Shown here piece by piece: positions 44,024 through 52,498 of a DNA stretch of 64,000 bases (position 1 is its first letter; each line of letters opens with the position of its first letter). Location: positions 480,037-544,036 of the forward strand of contig JAHVJD010000003.1 of NCBI GenBank assembly GCA_019801415.1, read 5' to 3'. The DNA is from Nocardioides marinus (lineage in GTDB: Bacteria; Pseudomonadota; Alphaproteobacteria; Rhodobacterales; Rhodobacteraceae). The notes beneath the pieces are model-generated. The model saw nothing but the letters and a program-made list of their open reading frames with translations. It had not been told where the DNA came from and did no database searches. Both the position numbers and the translations under genes were made by a program.

Positions 44024-45196
44024 ATGCAGGCTGGATTGATTGTGTTGTGCCTGGCTTACGTGCTGAGCCAGTTCTTCCGCGCGTTCCTGGCGGTGCTGTC
44101 CGGGGTGCTGGAGCAGGAGATCGGTGCCGCGCCCGATGACCTGGCCTTTGCGTCGGGCATGTGGTTCCTGTCTTTCGCGGTGATGCAGTTGCCGGTGGGC
44201 TGGGCGCTGGACCACCTCGGCCCCCGGCGGAGCGCCTCGGTGCTGTTGTTGCTGGGCGGCGGCGGTGGGGCGGCGCTGTTCGCGCTGGCCACCTCTCCGC
44301 TGCATGTAAGCCTTGCGATGTTCCTGATTGGCATTGGCTGCTCGCCGGTGCTGATGGCGTCCTACTACATCTTTGCCCGCCAGTATCCGCCGCGGCGGTT
44401 TGCCACCCTGGCCGCGTTGATGCTGGGCGTGGGATCGGTCGGCAACCTGGTGGCCTCCTATCCGACGGCGTTGGCGGTCGACCTCTTCGGCTGGCGCGGC
44501 ACCCTGGCGGGACTTGCCGCAATCTCCACCGCGGTGGCGGTCGGGATCTTCCTCACGGTCAGCGATCCGGAGCCGCCGGAGGATCCGCAGAAAGGGTCGG
44601 TCCTGGATCTGCTGAAAATGCCGGTGATGTGGGCGATCTTCCCGCTGATGCTGGTGGCCTATGCGCCATCGGGCGCGTTGCGGGGGCTGTGGAGCGGGCC
44701 GTATCTGACGGATGTCTACGGGCTCAGCACGCAGCAGGTGGGGCTGGCAACGCTGGCGATGGGGGCGGCGATGATCGCGGGCACCTTTGCCTATGGGCCG
44801 CTGGACCGGGTTCTGGGCACCCGCAAATGGGTGATCCTGATCGGCAACCTGCTGGGCTGCGCCAGCCTCGGCGGGTTGATCCTGGTGACCGGTGGCCCGG
44901 TCTGGATGCCGGTGGCGATGATGGCGGCGGTGGGATTCTTCGGCGCGACCTTCCCGGTGATCATGGCGCATGGGCGGGCCTTCGTGCCGCCGCATCTGGC
45001 CGGGCGCGGGGTTACGCTGCTCAATCTCTTTGGCATCGGCGGAGTGGGAATCATGCAGTTCGCCACCGGCCGCATCCATGAAACCCTGGCCGGAGCGGAG
45101 CCATCCTTGCCCTATACGGGCATTTTCGCCTTCTTTTTGGTGTTTTTGGGGGCTGGTTGCGCGATTTATCTGCTCAGCCGCGACAGCATGGACTGA
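44024..45196 (+). CDS. MFS transporter
   Basis: A 390-residue, 12-helix permease. The second-third helix loop reads WALDHLGPRRSA, the MFS signature region. The SQFFRAFLAVLSGVLEQEIG opening and WFLSFAVMQLPVGWALD are typical of a small family of MFS proteins in roseobacters of unknown substrate. Single gene with 118 bases upstream to the divergent DUF3095 start. Confidence 0.88.
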   Translation: MQAGLIVLCLAYVLSQFFRAFLAVLSGVLEQEIGAAPDDLAFASGMWFLSFAVMQLPVGWALDHLGPRRSASVLLLLGGGGGAALFALATSPLHVSLAMFLIGIGCSPVLMASYYIFARQYPPRRFATLAALMLGVGSVGNLVASYPTALAVDLFGWRGTLAGLAAISTAVAVGIFLTVSDPEPPEDPQKGSVLDLLKMPVMWAIFPLMLVAYAPSGALRGLWSGPYLTDVYGLSTQQVGLATLAMGAAMIAGTFAYGPLDRVLGTRKWVILIGNLLGCASLGGLILVTGGPVWMPVAMMAAVGFFGATFPVIMAHGRAFVPPHLAGRGVTLLNLFGIGGVGIMQFATGRIHETLAGAEPSLPYTGIFAFFLVFLGAGCAIYLLSRDSMD

Positions 45197-45278
45197 TCCG
45201 CCCCTTTAAACTTGGCTCCAGAAGCTTTATCACACCGGCGCCGGCCATGAGGCCGGGCAAAACTGGAGAAACAGATAA

Positions 45279-46301
45279 ATGGGTTACCGCATCGTCGTCG
45301 TTGGCGCCACTGGCAACGTGGGCCGCGAAATGCTGAACATCCTGGCCGAGCGCCAGTTTCCTGTGGATGAGATCGCTGTGCTGGCCAGCCGCCGGTCTCT
45401 CGGCACTGAAGTCAGCTTTGGCGATAAGACACTCACTACCCAGGATCTGGACACATTCGATTTCACCGGCTGGGACATGGCGCTGTTCGCCGTGGGCTCC
45501 GCCGCGACCAAGGATTACGCGCCCAAGGCCGCTGCAGCGGGCTGCGTGGTGATCGACAACTCGTCGCTGTACCGCTACGACCCGGACATCCCGCTGATCG
45601 TGCCCGAGGTGAACCCGGAAGCGGTGCATGGCTATTCCAAGAAGAACATCATCGCCAACCCCAACTGCTCGACCGCGCAGATGGTGGTGGCGCTGAAGCC
45701 GCTGCATGACCGCGCCAAGATCAAGCGCGTCGTCGTGTCGACCTACCAGTCGGTGTCCGGCTCGGGCAAGGAAGCGATCGACGAGCTGTGGGACCAGACC
45801 AAGGCAGTCTACAACCCGACGCAGGACGTGCCGCCGAAGGTCTACCCCAAGCAGATCGCCTTCAACGTCATTCCGCACATCGATGTCTTCCTGGACGACG
45901 GCTCCACCAAGGAAGAGTGGAAAATGGTCGCCGAGACCAAGAAGATCGTCGATCCGTCGATCAAGGTCACCGCGACCTGCGTGCGGGTGCCGGTGTTCGT
46001 CGGCCACTCGGAATCGATCAACATCGAGTTCGAGGACTTCCTGGACGAGGACGAGGCCCGCGACATCCTGCGCGAGGCACCGGGCATCATGGTGATCGAC
46101 AAGCGCGAGGACGGCGGCTACGTGACGCCGGTGGAATGCGTCGGCGATTTCGCCACCTTCATCAGCCGTATCCGCCAGGATTCGACCATCGACAACGGCC
46201 TGAACCTGTGGTGCGTCAGCGACAACCTGCGCAAGGGCGCGGCGCTGAACGCGGTGCAGATCGCCGAGCTGCTGGGCCGTGAAGTGCTCAAAAAAGGCTG
46301 A
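45279..46301 (+). CDS. asd: Aspartate-semialdehyde dehydrogenase
   Basis: A 340-residue NADP-dependent enzyme. The N-terminal nucleotide motif is VVVGATGNVGREML; the catalytic Cys is in IANPNCSTAQMV (Cys130); YQSVSGSGKEAIDEL and the substrate-binding RVPVFVGHSESI follow. It reduces aspartyl phosphate to aspartate semialdehyde, the branch point to lysine/diaminopimelate, methionine and threonine. The ATG at 45279 follows CTGGAGAAACAGATA. It is followed by a terminator. Confidence 0.97.
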   Translation: MGYRIVVVGATGNVGREMLNILAERQFPVDEIAVLASRRSLGTEVSFGDKTLTTQDLDTFDFTGWDMALFAVGSAATKDYAPKAAAAGCVVIDNSSLYRYDPDIPLIVPEVNPEAVHGYSKKNIIANPNCSTAQMVVALKPLHDRAKIKRVVVSTYQSVSGSGKEAIDELWDQTKAVYNPTQDVPPKVYPKQIAFNVIPHIDVFLDDGSTKEEWKMVAETKKIVDPSIKVTATCVRVPVFVGHSESINIEFEDFLDEDEARDILREAPGIMVIDKREDGGYVTPVECVGDFATFISRIRQDSTIDNGLNLWCVSDNLRKGAALNAVQIAELLGREVLKKG

Positions 46302-46320
46302 GGCTTATATCCTTTTGGAC

Positions 46321-46356
46321 AGGGGGGCGCTTCGAAAGAGGCGGCCCCCTTTTCTT
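46321..46356 (+). terminator. Rho-independent terminator after asd
   Basis: A stem with outer arms AGGGGG / CCCCCT and an inner GCGC..GCGG section around a TTCGAAAGAG loop, followed by TTTCTTTT. Confidence 0.8.
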
Positions 46357-46425
46357 TTGCCCGGCTGTCTCGGCTGCGTCGTCCCGGGTACCTTGGTTGC
46401 ACAGTCAAGACAAAGGACCGCCGCC

Positions 46426-46782
46426 ATGATCGCACTTGAGGATTTCGCCACGACCGCCACCGCCGCACCGCGCACGCCGCAGGCCGTCTGGTCCGCGGGA
46501 ATCACGCGGCAGGCGGCACCTCGGGCACAAGCTGCCAAGGCCGCCAAGACCACGACGCGGCGCACGCAGCTGGCAGGCCGGTTCAGAGCTGCGAACGACT
46601 GGTTCTCCCTGTGTCACGGGCTGCGCTGCATCGGCGCCTGCCTGAAGCTTCATCAGGGCGTGCTGTGGGTTTGCGATGCGCTCAGCGGCAGGCCGCTGAT
46701 TTCCAGCGCCGGACTGGGATTTGACCGGGACGATCTGGAGCTGCGCTTTGGTCCGCTGCAGCCACAGCGCCAGGCGGCCTGA
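46426..46782 (+). CDS. Hypothetical protein
   Basis: A 118-residue protein not recognised. The first 50 residues are Ala/Thr/Arg-rich and low in complexity; the second half is more protein-like (RAANDWFSLCHGLRCIGACLKLHQGVLWVCDALSGRPLISSAGLGF), with four Cys residues. The ATG at 46426 follows CAAAGGACCGCCGCC. It lies just after the asd terminator and is convergent with the aldolase gene with 9 bases between. Confidence 0.5.
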   Translation: MIALEDFATTATAAPRTPQAVWSAGITRQAAPRAQAAKAAKTTTRRTQLAGRFRAANDWFSLCHGLRCIGACLKLHQGVLWVCDALSGRPLISSAGLGFDRDDLELRFGPLQPQRQAA

Positions 46783-46791
46783 GCGTTTGCG

Positions 46792-47562
46792 TCACTTCGC
46801 CTTCCAATGCGCTGCCAGCTCCCGGGCGTTGCGGGCAAGGATCATGACGTCCAGTCCCACCGCCAGGAATTGCGCGCCCATGTCGGCGTAGCTTTGCGTC
46901 GCTTCCTCCGTGGTCCCGAGGATGCCGGGCGCCTTTCCGGCAGCCTTGATGCGATGCAGGGCATCGGCGATCACCGCGCGTACCTCGGGATGGGCGGAAT
47001 TGCCCTGGAACCCCAAGTCGGTCGAAAGGTCCGCAGGGCCAATGAAGACACCATCGATGCCCTCAACCTCCAAGATCTCGTCCAGCGCCGCGATCCCGGC
47101 GCGGTTTTCCACCTGCACCAGCAGGCAGATTTCCTGATCAGCCGTCTGAATGTAGTCGCTGACAGTGCCAAAGCCTGTCGCCCGCGCCGCCGTGGCCCCG
47201 ACGCCGCGCACGCCCTTCGGCGGGTAATGGCAGGCGCGCACCAGCTCGCGGGCCTGTGCGGCGCTTTCCACGATTGGCACCAGAATCGTCTGTGCGCCCG
47301 CATCCAGCGCCTGTTTGATCATCCAGGTTTCCCCGACCGGCAGCCGCACGACCGGGTGGCTGGTCGAGTTGGCCAGCGCCATCAGCTGATCCCGGATGGA
47401 GCGAATGTCGTTGGGGGCATGTTCGCCGTCGATCACCAGCCAGTCAAACCCGCAGGTGCCCATGATCTCGGCTGTCGACGCCTCGGCGAAGCAGAGCCAG
47501 CAGCCGATCTGGCGCTTCCCCTCGGCGAGGGCCTGTTTGAAGGTGTTCTTGGGCGCGGACAT
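46792..47562 (-). CDS. HpcH/HpaI family aldolase
   Basis: A 256-residue class II pyruvate aldolase. His in VIDGEHAPND is the catalytic base position; metal ligands fit Glu in VQVENRAG and Asp in IGPADLS; the family block GVRGVGATAARATGFG is present. HpaI enzymes cleave 4-hydroxy-2-oxoheptanedioate to pyruvate and succinate semialdehyde in homoprotocatechuate breakdown; related enzymes take other 2-oxo-4-hydroxy acids. An HpaR-type regulator lies about 2 kb away, which supports, but does not prove, that role. Confidence 0.88.
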   Translation of the reverse strand: MSAPKNTFKQALAEGKRQIGCWLCFAEASTAEIMGTCGFDWLVIDGEHAPNDIRSIRDQLMALANSTSHPVVRLPVGETWMIKQALDAGAQTILVPIVESAAQARELVRACHYPPKGVRGVGATAARATGFGTVSDYIQTADQEICLLVQVENRAGIAALDEILEVEGIDGVFIGPADLSTDLGFQGNSAHPEVRAVIADALHRIKAAGKAPGILGTTEEATQSYADMGAQFLAVGLDVMILARNARELAAHWKAK

Positions 47563-47778
47563 TTGGGGCCTCCTGTATCAGGCGAAGGGAATGGCAACAG
47601 AGCCTAAAGCGGCGATTTTCGCGCCCGGCAGGCGTGTGATCGGACGGGTGAAGACGCTTGGGGTCACGGTATCCGCCGCCGTGTTCCTTTGTCCATATTC
47701 GACCTTTCCTGGCGCTTCCTCGGGACGGCGCCGCAGCGCCATCCCGTCAGCCGCAGCTCACGGCACAGGAAAGCCGGT

Positions 47779-49191
47779 TTATGCCAGGTTTCTCGCAATG
47801 TCGGTGATGACCTCGAAGGCCATCATCACGTCGGCTTCGGTGGTCTCGAACTGGCCAGCCTGAAAGCGGATCACCAACTGGCCGTCGACGCGCGTCTGGG
47901 TCAGATAGATGCGGCCATCGTCGTTGATCGCATTGACCAGCCGCAGGTTCAGCGCATCGAGGTCGGTCGCGCCCTCAGGGGTGTAGCGGAAGGTCCAGAG
48001 CGACCACATCGGCGGGGTCACGATCTGGAAATCAGGCTCTAACTTAAGTTTTTCGTGTAATTGGCTGGACCAGTTCACGTGGTTGCGCAGCCGCTGGCGC
48101 AGCCCTTCGAGCCCGTAGGTGCGGATCAGGAACCAGATCTTCAGCGCGCGGAAACGGCGGCCCAGCGGCACCGACCATTCGGAATAGTTGATGATGCCGT
48201 CGTGGCCGTGGGTCTTGAGGTACTCCGGGCTGATGGCGAGGGTCTGCACCAGATCATCCGGGTTCTTCAGGAAATGGGCCGAACAGTCGAACTGCACGCC
48301 GAGCCACTTGTGCGGGTTGAAGACGATGCTGTCGGCGCGCTCCACGCCGGGCCAGTAGTGGCGGTATTCCGGGCAGATCATGGCCGAGCCGGCCCAGGCG
48401 GCATCGACATGGGTGTAAAGACCGTATGTCTCGGCCACGTCCAGCACCTGGTCCACCGGGTCGGTGGCACCGGTGCCGGTGCCGCCGACGCAGAGGATCA
48501 CGCCGGCGGGCTGGTGGCCTGCGGCGATGTCTTGTTTGATGGCGGTCTCCAGCGCGGCCGGGTCCATGCCGCGCCAGTCGCCCTTGATCGGCACGCGGAC
48601 GAGGTTCTGCTGGCCGATGCCCGCAACCCAGATGGCGCGGTCAATGGAGGTGTGAACCTCGGACGAGCAGTAGATTCGCAGCTGCTTTTGCCCAAATAGA
48701 CCCTGATTGTTGCCCTGCCAGTTCAGCGCCTTCTCCCGCATGGTCAGCACCGCTGCGAGGGTGGCGGAGGAGGCGCTGTCCTGGATCACGCCCTGGAATG
48801 CCTGCGGCAGGTCGAGGGCCTGGCGCAGCCAGTCCATCATCCGGGTTTCCATCTCGGTCGCGGCGGGCGAGGTCTGCCACAGCATGCATTGCGGCGCGAT
48901 GGCGGAGGCGAGGAACTCGGCCAGTACCGAGGGCGCGGCGGCGTTGGAGTTGAAATACGCAAAGAACCGCGGGTGCTGCCAATGGGTGATGCCCGGCAGC
49001 ACGGTGGTTTCAAAATCGGCAAAGATCGTTTCCATCTCCTCGCCCTGTTCGGGCGGGGTCTGGGGCAGGGCGTTCAGCACCTCGCCGGGGCGGGTCCGGG
49101 CGCGCACCGGGCGGTCGCCCACGGTCAAGTGGTAGTCCTGTGCCCAGTCGGCGACCCGGCGCCCCCATTCGGAGAATTCATTCCATTTCAT
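47779..49191 (-). CDS. Group II PLP-dependent amino acid decarboxylase
   Basis: A 470-residue enzyme of the aromatic amino acid decarboxylase type. HWQHPRFFAYFNSNAAAPSVLAE, QDSASSATLAAVLTMREKA, YTHVDAAWAGSAMI and the PLP Lys in FNPHKWLGVQFDCSA are all present. Substrates of the family include tyrosine, tryptophan, DOPA and phenylalanine. It is 216 bases upstream, in reading direction, of the HpaI-type aldolase. Tyramine-like products would feed into 4-hydroxyphenylacetate and homoprotocatechuate, but no other hpa genes are in the window. Confidence 0.88.
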   Translation of the reverse strand: MKWNEFSEWGRRVADWAQDYHLTVGDRPVRARTRPGEVLNALPQTPPEQGEEMETIFADFETTVLPGITHWQHPRFFAYFNSNAAAPSVLAEFLASAIAPQCMLWQTSPAATEMETRMMDWLRQALDLPQAFQGVIQDSASSATLAAVLTMREKALNWQGNNQGLFGQKQLRIYCSSEVHTSIDRAIWVAGIGQQNLVRVPIKGDWRGMDPAALETAIKQDIAAGHQPAGVILCVGGTGTGATDPVDQVLDVAETYGLYTHVDAAWAGSAMICPEYRHYWPGVERADSIVFNPHKWLGVQFDCSAHFLKNPDDLVQTLAISPEYLKTHGHDGIINYSEWSVPLGRRFRALKIWFLIRTYGLEGLRQRLRNHVNWSSQLHEKLKLEPDFQIVTPPMWSLWTFRYTPEGATDLDALNLRLVNAINDDGRIYLTQTRVDGQLVIRFQAGQFETTEADVMMAFEVITDIARNLA

Positions 49192-49628
49192 CGTGTGTTC
49201 CTCAGGTCGGTGCCGGGGGTGTGGTCAGCGCAAGGCAAACCCCCGGGAGGGCCTTTCACGCCGCTCCAGGGCCAGAGACTGTCCTGTGTTGCCGCTGGGT
49301 GCAATGAGCGGTTGTGAATTCCTTGGGTAGGCGTGGGGATCAGCGGCAGCTTCGCGAGGCCAAGAGGCTGCGCAATGAGATGTTTGCCCTGATTTAGAGC
49401 CTGTTTCTTCCGCGAGGGCTGGGCGTGCGGGAGAGTTCTGGGCTGCTCTGCTGCGTCATGGTCTTGCCCCGGTTGGCGTTCCGGCAGTGCCGCAACGGCT
49501 GTTGCAGCGCCGGGGGGTGCTGTTCGCGACCTGCCGACCGTTGGCGGCAATTGCTATTTTGCGGGACGTCAACCCGCAGAAAGCGAGGCAGCAATTGCGT
49601 TTATCCCCAAGCGGGGCGATAATCGGGT
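49192..49628. other. Gene-free divergent interval between the decarboxylase and hpaR
   Basis: About 440 bases without a credible gene. It contains two identical GCAATTGC palindromes near hpaR (see separate entry). The open frames here are short and lack start signals. Confidence 0.55.
49547..49598. promoter_or_regulatory. Paired GCAATTGC palindromes upstream of hpaR
   Basis: GCAATTGC occurs at 49547-49554 and again at 49591-49598, 44 bases centre to centre, about four helical turns. The second ends 30 bases before the hpaR start. The spacing and placement suit a MarR/HpaR autoregulatory operator, inferred only. Confidence 0.4.
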
Positions 49629-50075
49629 ATGACCAAGATGATGCCGTCCACCGACCGCTCCCTGCCTATTGCCCTGTTGCGCGCACGCGAGCGGGTGATG
49701 GGGCCGATCCGCGCGCTTTTGAGCGGCGCGGACATGACTGAACAGCAATGGCGCGTGTTGCGGGTGGTCGAGGAAAGCGGCCCGATCGATCCGACCCAGA
49801 TCGCCGAAAAGGCCTGTTTGCTGCTGCCCAGCCTGACGCGGATCCTGCAGAAGCTGGAGGAAAAGCAGCTGATCAGCCGCACCCGCGATCAGGAGGACCG
49901 CCGCCGCCAGGTGGTCGAGATCACCGAGGCGGGGGCGCAGGTCATTGCCGACAACATCGACGCCAGCCTCGAGTTGATCGACCGCACCCGGCAGCGCATG
50001 GGTGCGGAGCGTTACGAAGCGCTGCTGGACCTGCTGAACGAACTGGACAAGATCGATCTTTCGGAAACCGAGTAG
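49629..50075 (+). CDS. HpaR-like MarR-family regulator
   Basis: A 148-residue MarR winged-helix protein. LLSGADMTEQQWRVLRVVEESGPIDPTQIAEKACLLLPSLTRILQKLEEKQLI is the recognition region, taken in parts, and SRTRDQEDRRRQVVEITEAG the wing. The block around RSLPIALLRARERVMGPIR resembles HpaR, the repressor of homoprotocatechuate catabolic genes. It is divergent from the decarboxylase gene. Start chosen at the first ATG; another, MMPSTDRS, is 9 bases later. Confidence 0.82.
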   Translation: MTKMMPSTDRSLPIALLRARERVMGPIRALLSGADMTEQQWRVLRVVEESGPIDPTQIAEKACLLLPSLTRILQKLEEKQLISRTRDQEDRRRQVVEITEAGAQVIADNIDASLELIDRTRQRMGAERYEALLDLLNELDKIDLSETE

Positions 50076-50096
50076 GTCTTGTTGCCCCGCGCTGCC

Positions 50097-51356
50097 CTAG
50101 GGGCGGCGCAGAAAGATCTGCACGTCCGCCACGTTGGTCCCGGTCCCGCCGGTGTGCAGCAGCGCATTGGCAGCGGCCAGCGCGGCGTGGCTATCGTTGT
50201 TGTCCAGCAGGGCTTGCGGGTCCTGTCCCGCATCGGCGATGGCCTGCCAGGTGGAGCCGGTGACAATCCCGCCTGCAGCCTCTGTCGGGCCGTCCCGGCC
50301 GTCGGTGCCGCCTGACAGGAAGAGCCAGTTGCCCTCCAGCTGCTGCGCGCCCAGTCTGGCGACGCGCAGGGCCAGTTCCTGGTTGCGCCCGCCCAGTCCG
50401 CTGCCGCGCAGCTGCACGGTCGTCTCACCACCGAAGATCAGCGCCACGGGTCGGTCCGCAGGCGCTTGCCGGGCGGCGGCAACCACGGTTTCCGCCGCCT
50501 CCGCCACATCCCCCACCAGCTGGTCGCTGACCAACTGTGCCTGCCAGTCGGAGCTCGCGGCCTCGAGCACCGCTTGCAGGCTGTGCCGGTTGGAACCGAT
50601 CAGCGTGTTGGTGACCTCGGCGGGTGCGGTCTGCGCCTCTTCGGTACTGCCCAGATGGTGCCGGACGGCATCCGGCAGGCGTGCCCAAAGGCCGGTTTCC
50701 TGCAACAGCTCGCGCGCCTGAGCGCGTGTTCCGATCGGTGACGCGGTGGGGCCGGAAGCAATGGCGCGCAGATCGTCGCCGATGACGTCGGACAGGATAT
50801 AGGCACGGACCTCTGCCGGGGCGGCATGGCGCAGCAGGCCGCCGCCCTTCAGGTCCGAGAGCTGTTGCCGGATCAGGTTCATCTGGTTGATTTCCAGACC
50901 CGAGGCGAGCAGCAGATCATTGACCGCCGCCTTGTCCGCCAGGGTCAGGCCCGGTGCCGGGGCCACCATCAGTGCCGAGCCGCCACCCGAAATCAGCGCG
51001 ATCAACCGATCCTGTGCGCCTAGGGAGCCGACCAGTTCCATCACTGCCCGGCCCGCCGCGGCGCTGCTGTCATCCGGCACCGGATGGGCACCGCAGATGA
51101 CTGTGGCGCCCTCCAGCGTGACGCGGTTTTCCGGATTGGTCACCACCAGTGCCTGGCTGGCGTGCGGGAATTGTGCCAGGGCCTCCCGCATCAGCGGCAC
51201 CGCCGCCTTGCCAACCGCCAGCAGCACGTCCCGTCCCCCGGAGGCAACCTCGGGCAGCGGGTTCTGCGAAAGCTCTGCCCGCAGGGCGCGAGCGGGGTCG
51301 GCGCGGTCGACTGCGGCCTGGAACAGGCTTTGGGCTGCGTGCTGCAATTCGGTCAT
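50097..51356 (-). CDS. Glycerate kinase (MOFRL/DUF4147 family)
   Basis: A 419-residue glycerate 2-kinase. VLLAVGKAAVPLMREAL, VICGAHPVPDDSSAAAGRAVMELV, LIALISGGGSALM and the MOFRL C-terminal block (GGRNQELALRVARLG, FLSGGTDGRDGPTEAAGG) are present. It phosphorylates glycerate to 2-phosphoglycerate in glyoxylate or serine-derived carbon use. The ATG at 51356 follows CGGAGACAGAG. It is divergent from the DeoR regulator, which may control it. Confidence 0.92.
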   Translation of the reverse strand: MTELQHAAQSLFQAAVDRADPARALRAELSQNPLPEVASGGRDVLLAVGKAAVPLMREALAQFPHASQALVVTNPENRVTLEGATVICGAHPVPDDSSAAAGRAVMELVGSLGAQDRLIALISGGGSALMVAPAPGLTLADKAAVNDLLLASGLEINQMNLIRQQLSDLKGGGLLRHAAPAEVRAYILSDVIGDDLRAIASGPTASPIGTRAQARELLQETGLWARLPDAVRHHLGSTEEAQTAPAEVTNTLIGSNRHSLQAVLEAASSDWQAQLVSDQLVGDVAEAAETVVAAARQAPADRPVALIFGGETTVQLRGSGLGGRNQELALRVARLGAQQLEGNWLFLSGGTDGRDGPTEAAGGIVTGSTWQAIADAGQDPQALLDNNDSHAALAAANALLHTGGTGTNVADVQIFLRRP

Positions 51357-51516
51357 CTCTGTCTCCGTGTCGGCGGTGCCGTGATGGGGCCGCGGCCAAG
51401 TGGGGGCCGTGGCGGGGCTGTCCGGCTGTCCGTCGTCTGTTGTTATGGCCCCAAATGCTTGCGCTAACTTGTGCCCGACAGGGGGCTGTGTCGTCAATCG
51501 CGGGCTGAGTGGCGTA

Positions 51517-51555
51517 TTTGTGGGTGTTTGCGGTATATTTGTGGGGTTTTGTGGG
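51517..51555 (+). promoter_or_regulatory. Three phased TTTGTGGG direct repeats upstream of the DeoR gene
   Basis: TTTGTGGG occurs at 51517, 51538 and 51548, with spacings of 21 and 10 bases (two and one helical turns). It is in the 265-base divergent region between glycerate kinase and the DeoR gene. DeoR-family proteins often bind direct repeats, so this is a candidate operator array. Confidence 0.45.
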
Positions 51556-51573
51556 TTTTGCCTTGCTGTGAGC

Positions 51574-51590
51574 GTAGATTTGTTATCTAC
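51574..51590. promoter_or_regulatory. Inverted repeat GTAGAT-N5-ATCTAC upstream of the DeoR gene
   Basis: A perfect 6-bp dyad with a TTGTT loop, ending 31 bases before the TTG start. It could be an operator or a short RNA hairpin. Confidence 0.35.
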
Positions 51591-51621
51591 CTGATAGGGA
51601 AGGCCAGAAGCGGGTTGGAAT

Positions 51622-52416
51622 TTGACGGATCGTTTTTCTCATTCGCGTCGCGAGGTGGAATTGCTGGAGGCGCTGCGGCGCCTGGGTGGGTCCGCGCGCA
51701 GTGCCGAGCTGACCAAGATGCTGGATGTTTCCGAGGAAACCGTGCGGCGCACCATCAAGGCGCTGCACAAGGCCGGGGCGGTGCAACGGGTGCATGGCGG
51801 TGCCTATCTGGCCGGGGCGCAGGGCGGCAGCGGTTTTGCCCGCCGGATCGGCGAGCATCAAAAGGAGAAGACCCGCATCGCCGCGGCGCTGGCGCGGCGG
51901 GTGCGCGACGGGATGGCAGTGTTTCTGGACGTGGGCTCCACCACGGCCTTTGTCGCCGAAGCGCTGCGGCGGTACTCCGGGTTGGTGGTGGTGACGAATG
52001 CATTGGGCGCGGCGCAGGCCCTGGCCGGGCACAACGGCAACCGGGTGCATCTGCTGGGCGGCGAGCTGGAGAGCAACGAGCGCGGCACCTTTGGCTTCGT
52101 GACCGAGCAGCAGCTGCGCCGGTTCGCACCGGACCTCGCGGTGCTGTCGGCAGACGGGTTTTCGGCGCGGCGCGGGATCCTGTACCACAGCGCCGCCGAG
52201 GCCCAGCTGGCGGGTCTGGCCGCCGAATGCGCCGACCAGGTGGCGGTGGCTGTCACGCATCCCAAGTTCGACGAAAGTGCGCCGCACTGCGGCCCCGATC
52301 CCCGGCGCATCGACGATGTGTTCACCGATCACCCGCCGGGCAAGAAACACGGCGCGGCCCTGGCCGACTGGGGTATTCGCCTGCATGTCGCGGCCGAGGA
52401 TGAGCAGGAGGGCTGA
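51622..52416 (+). CDS. DeoR/GlpR family transcriptional regulator
   Basis: A 264-residue regulator. The N-terminal DeoR helix-turn-helix (about 8-62) reads SAELTKMLDVSEETVRRTIKAL then GAVQRVHGGAYL. The C-terminal effector domain has FLDVGSTTAFVAEAL and a second block VAVTHPKFDESAPHCG, as in sugar-phosphate-binding DeoR proteins. The start is taken as TTG at 51622, as no in-frame ATG occurs before residue 33 and the domain begins at once. Possibly regulates the glycerate kinase and/or the Na/Pi gene that follows after 82 bases. Confidence 0.85.
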   Translation: MTDRFSHSRREVELLEALRRLGGSARSAELTKMLDVSEETVRRTIKALHKAGAVQRVHGGAYLAGAQGGSGFARRIGEHQKEKTRIAAALARRVRDGMAVFLDVGSTTAFVAEALRRYSGLVVVTNALGAAQALAGHNGNRVHLLGGELESNERGTFGFVTEQQLRRFAPDLAVLSADGFSARRGILYHSAAEAQLAGLAAECADQVAVAVTHPKFDESAPHCGPDPRRIDDVFTDHPPGKKHGAALADWGIRLHVAAEDEQEG

Positions 52417-52498
52417 TTGATGCAAGACGGGACCAGTAGACCCCTGGACCGCGCTGCCGTTGAGGGTGGCGGTAGAAATTCGGTAGGCGAGACCTGAC

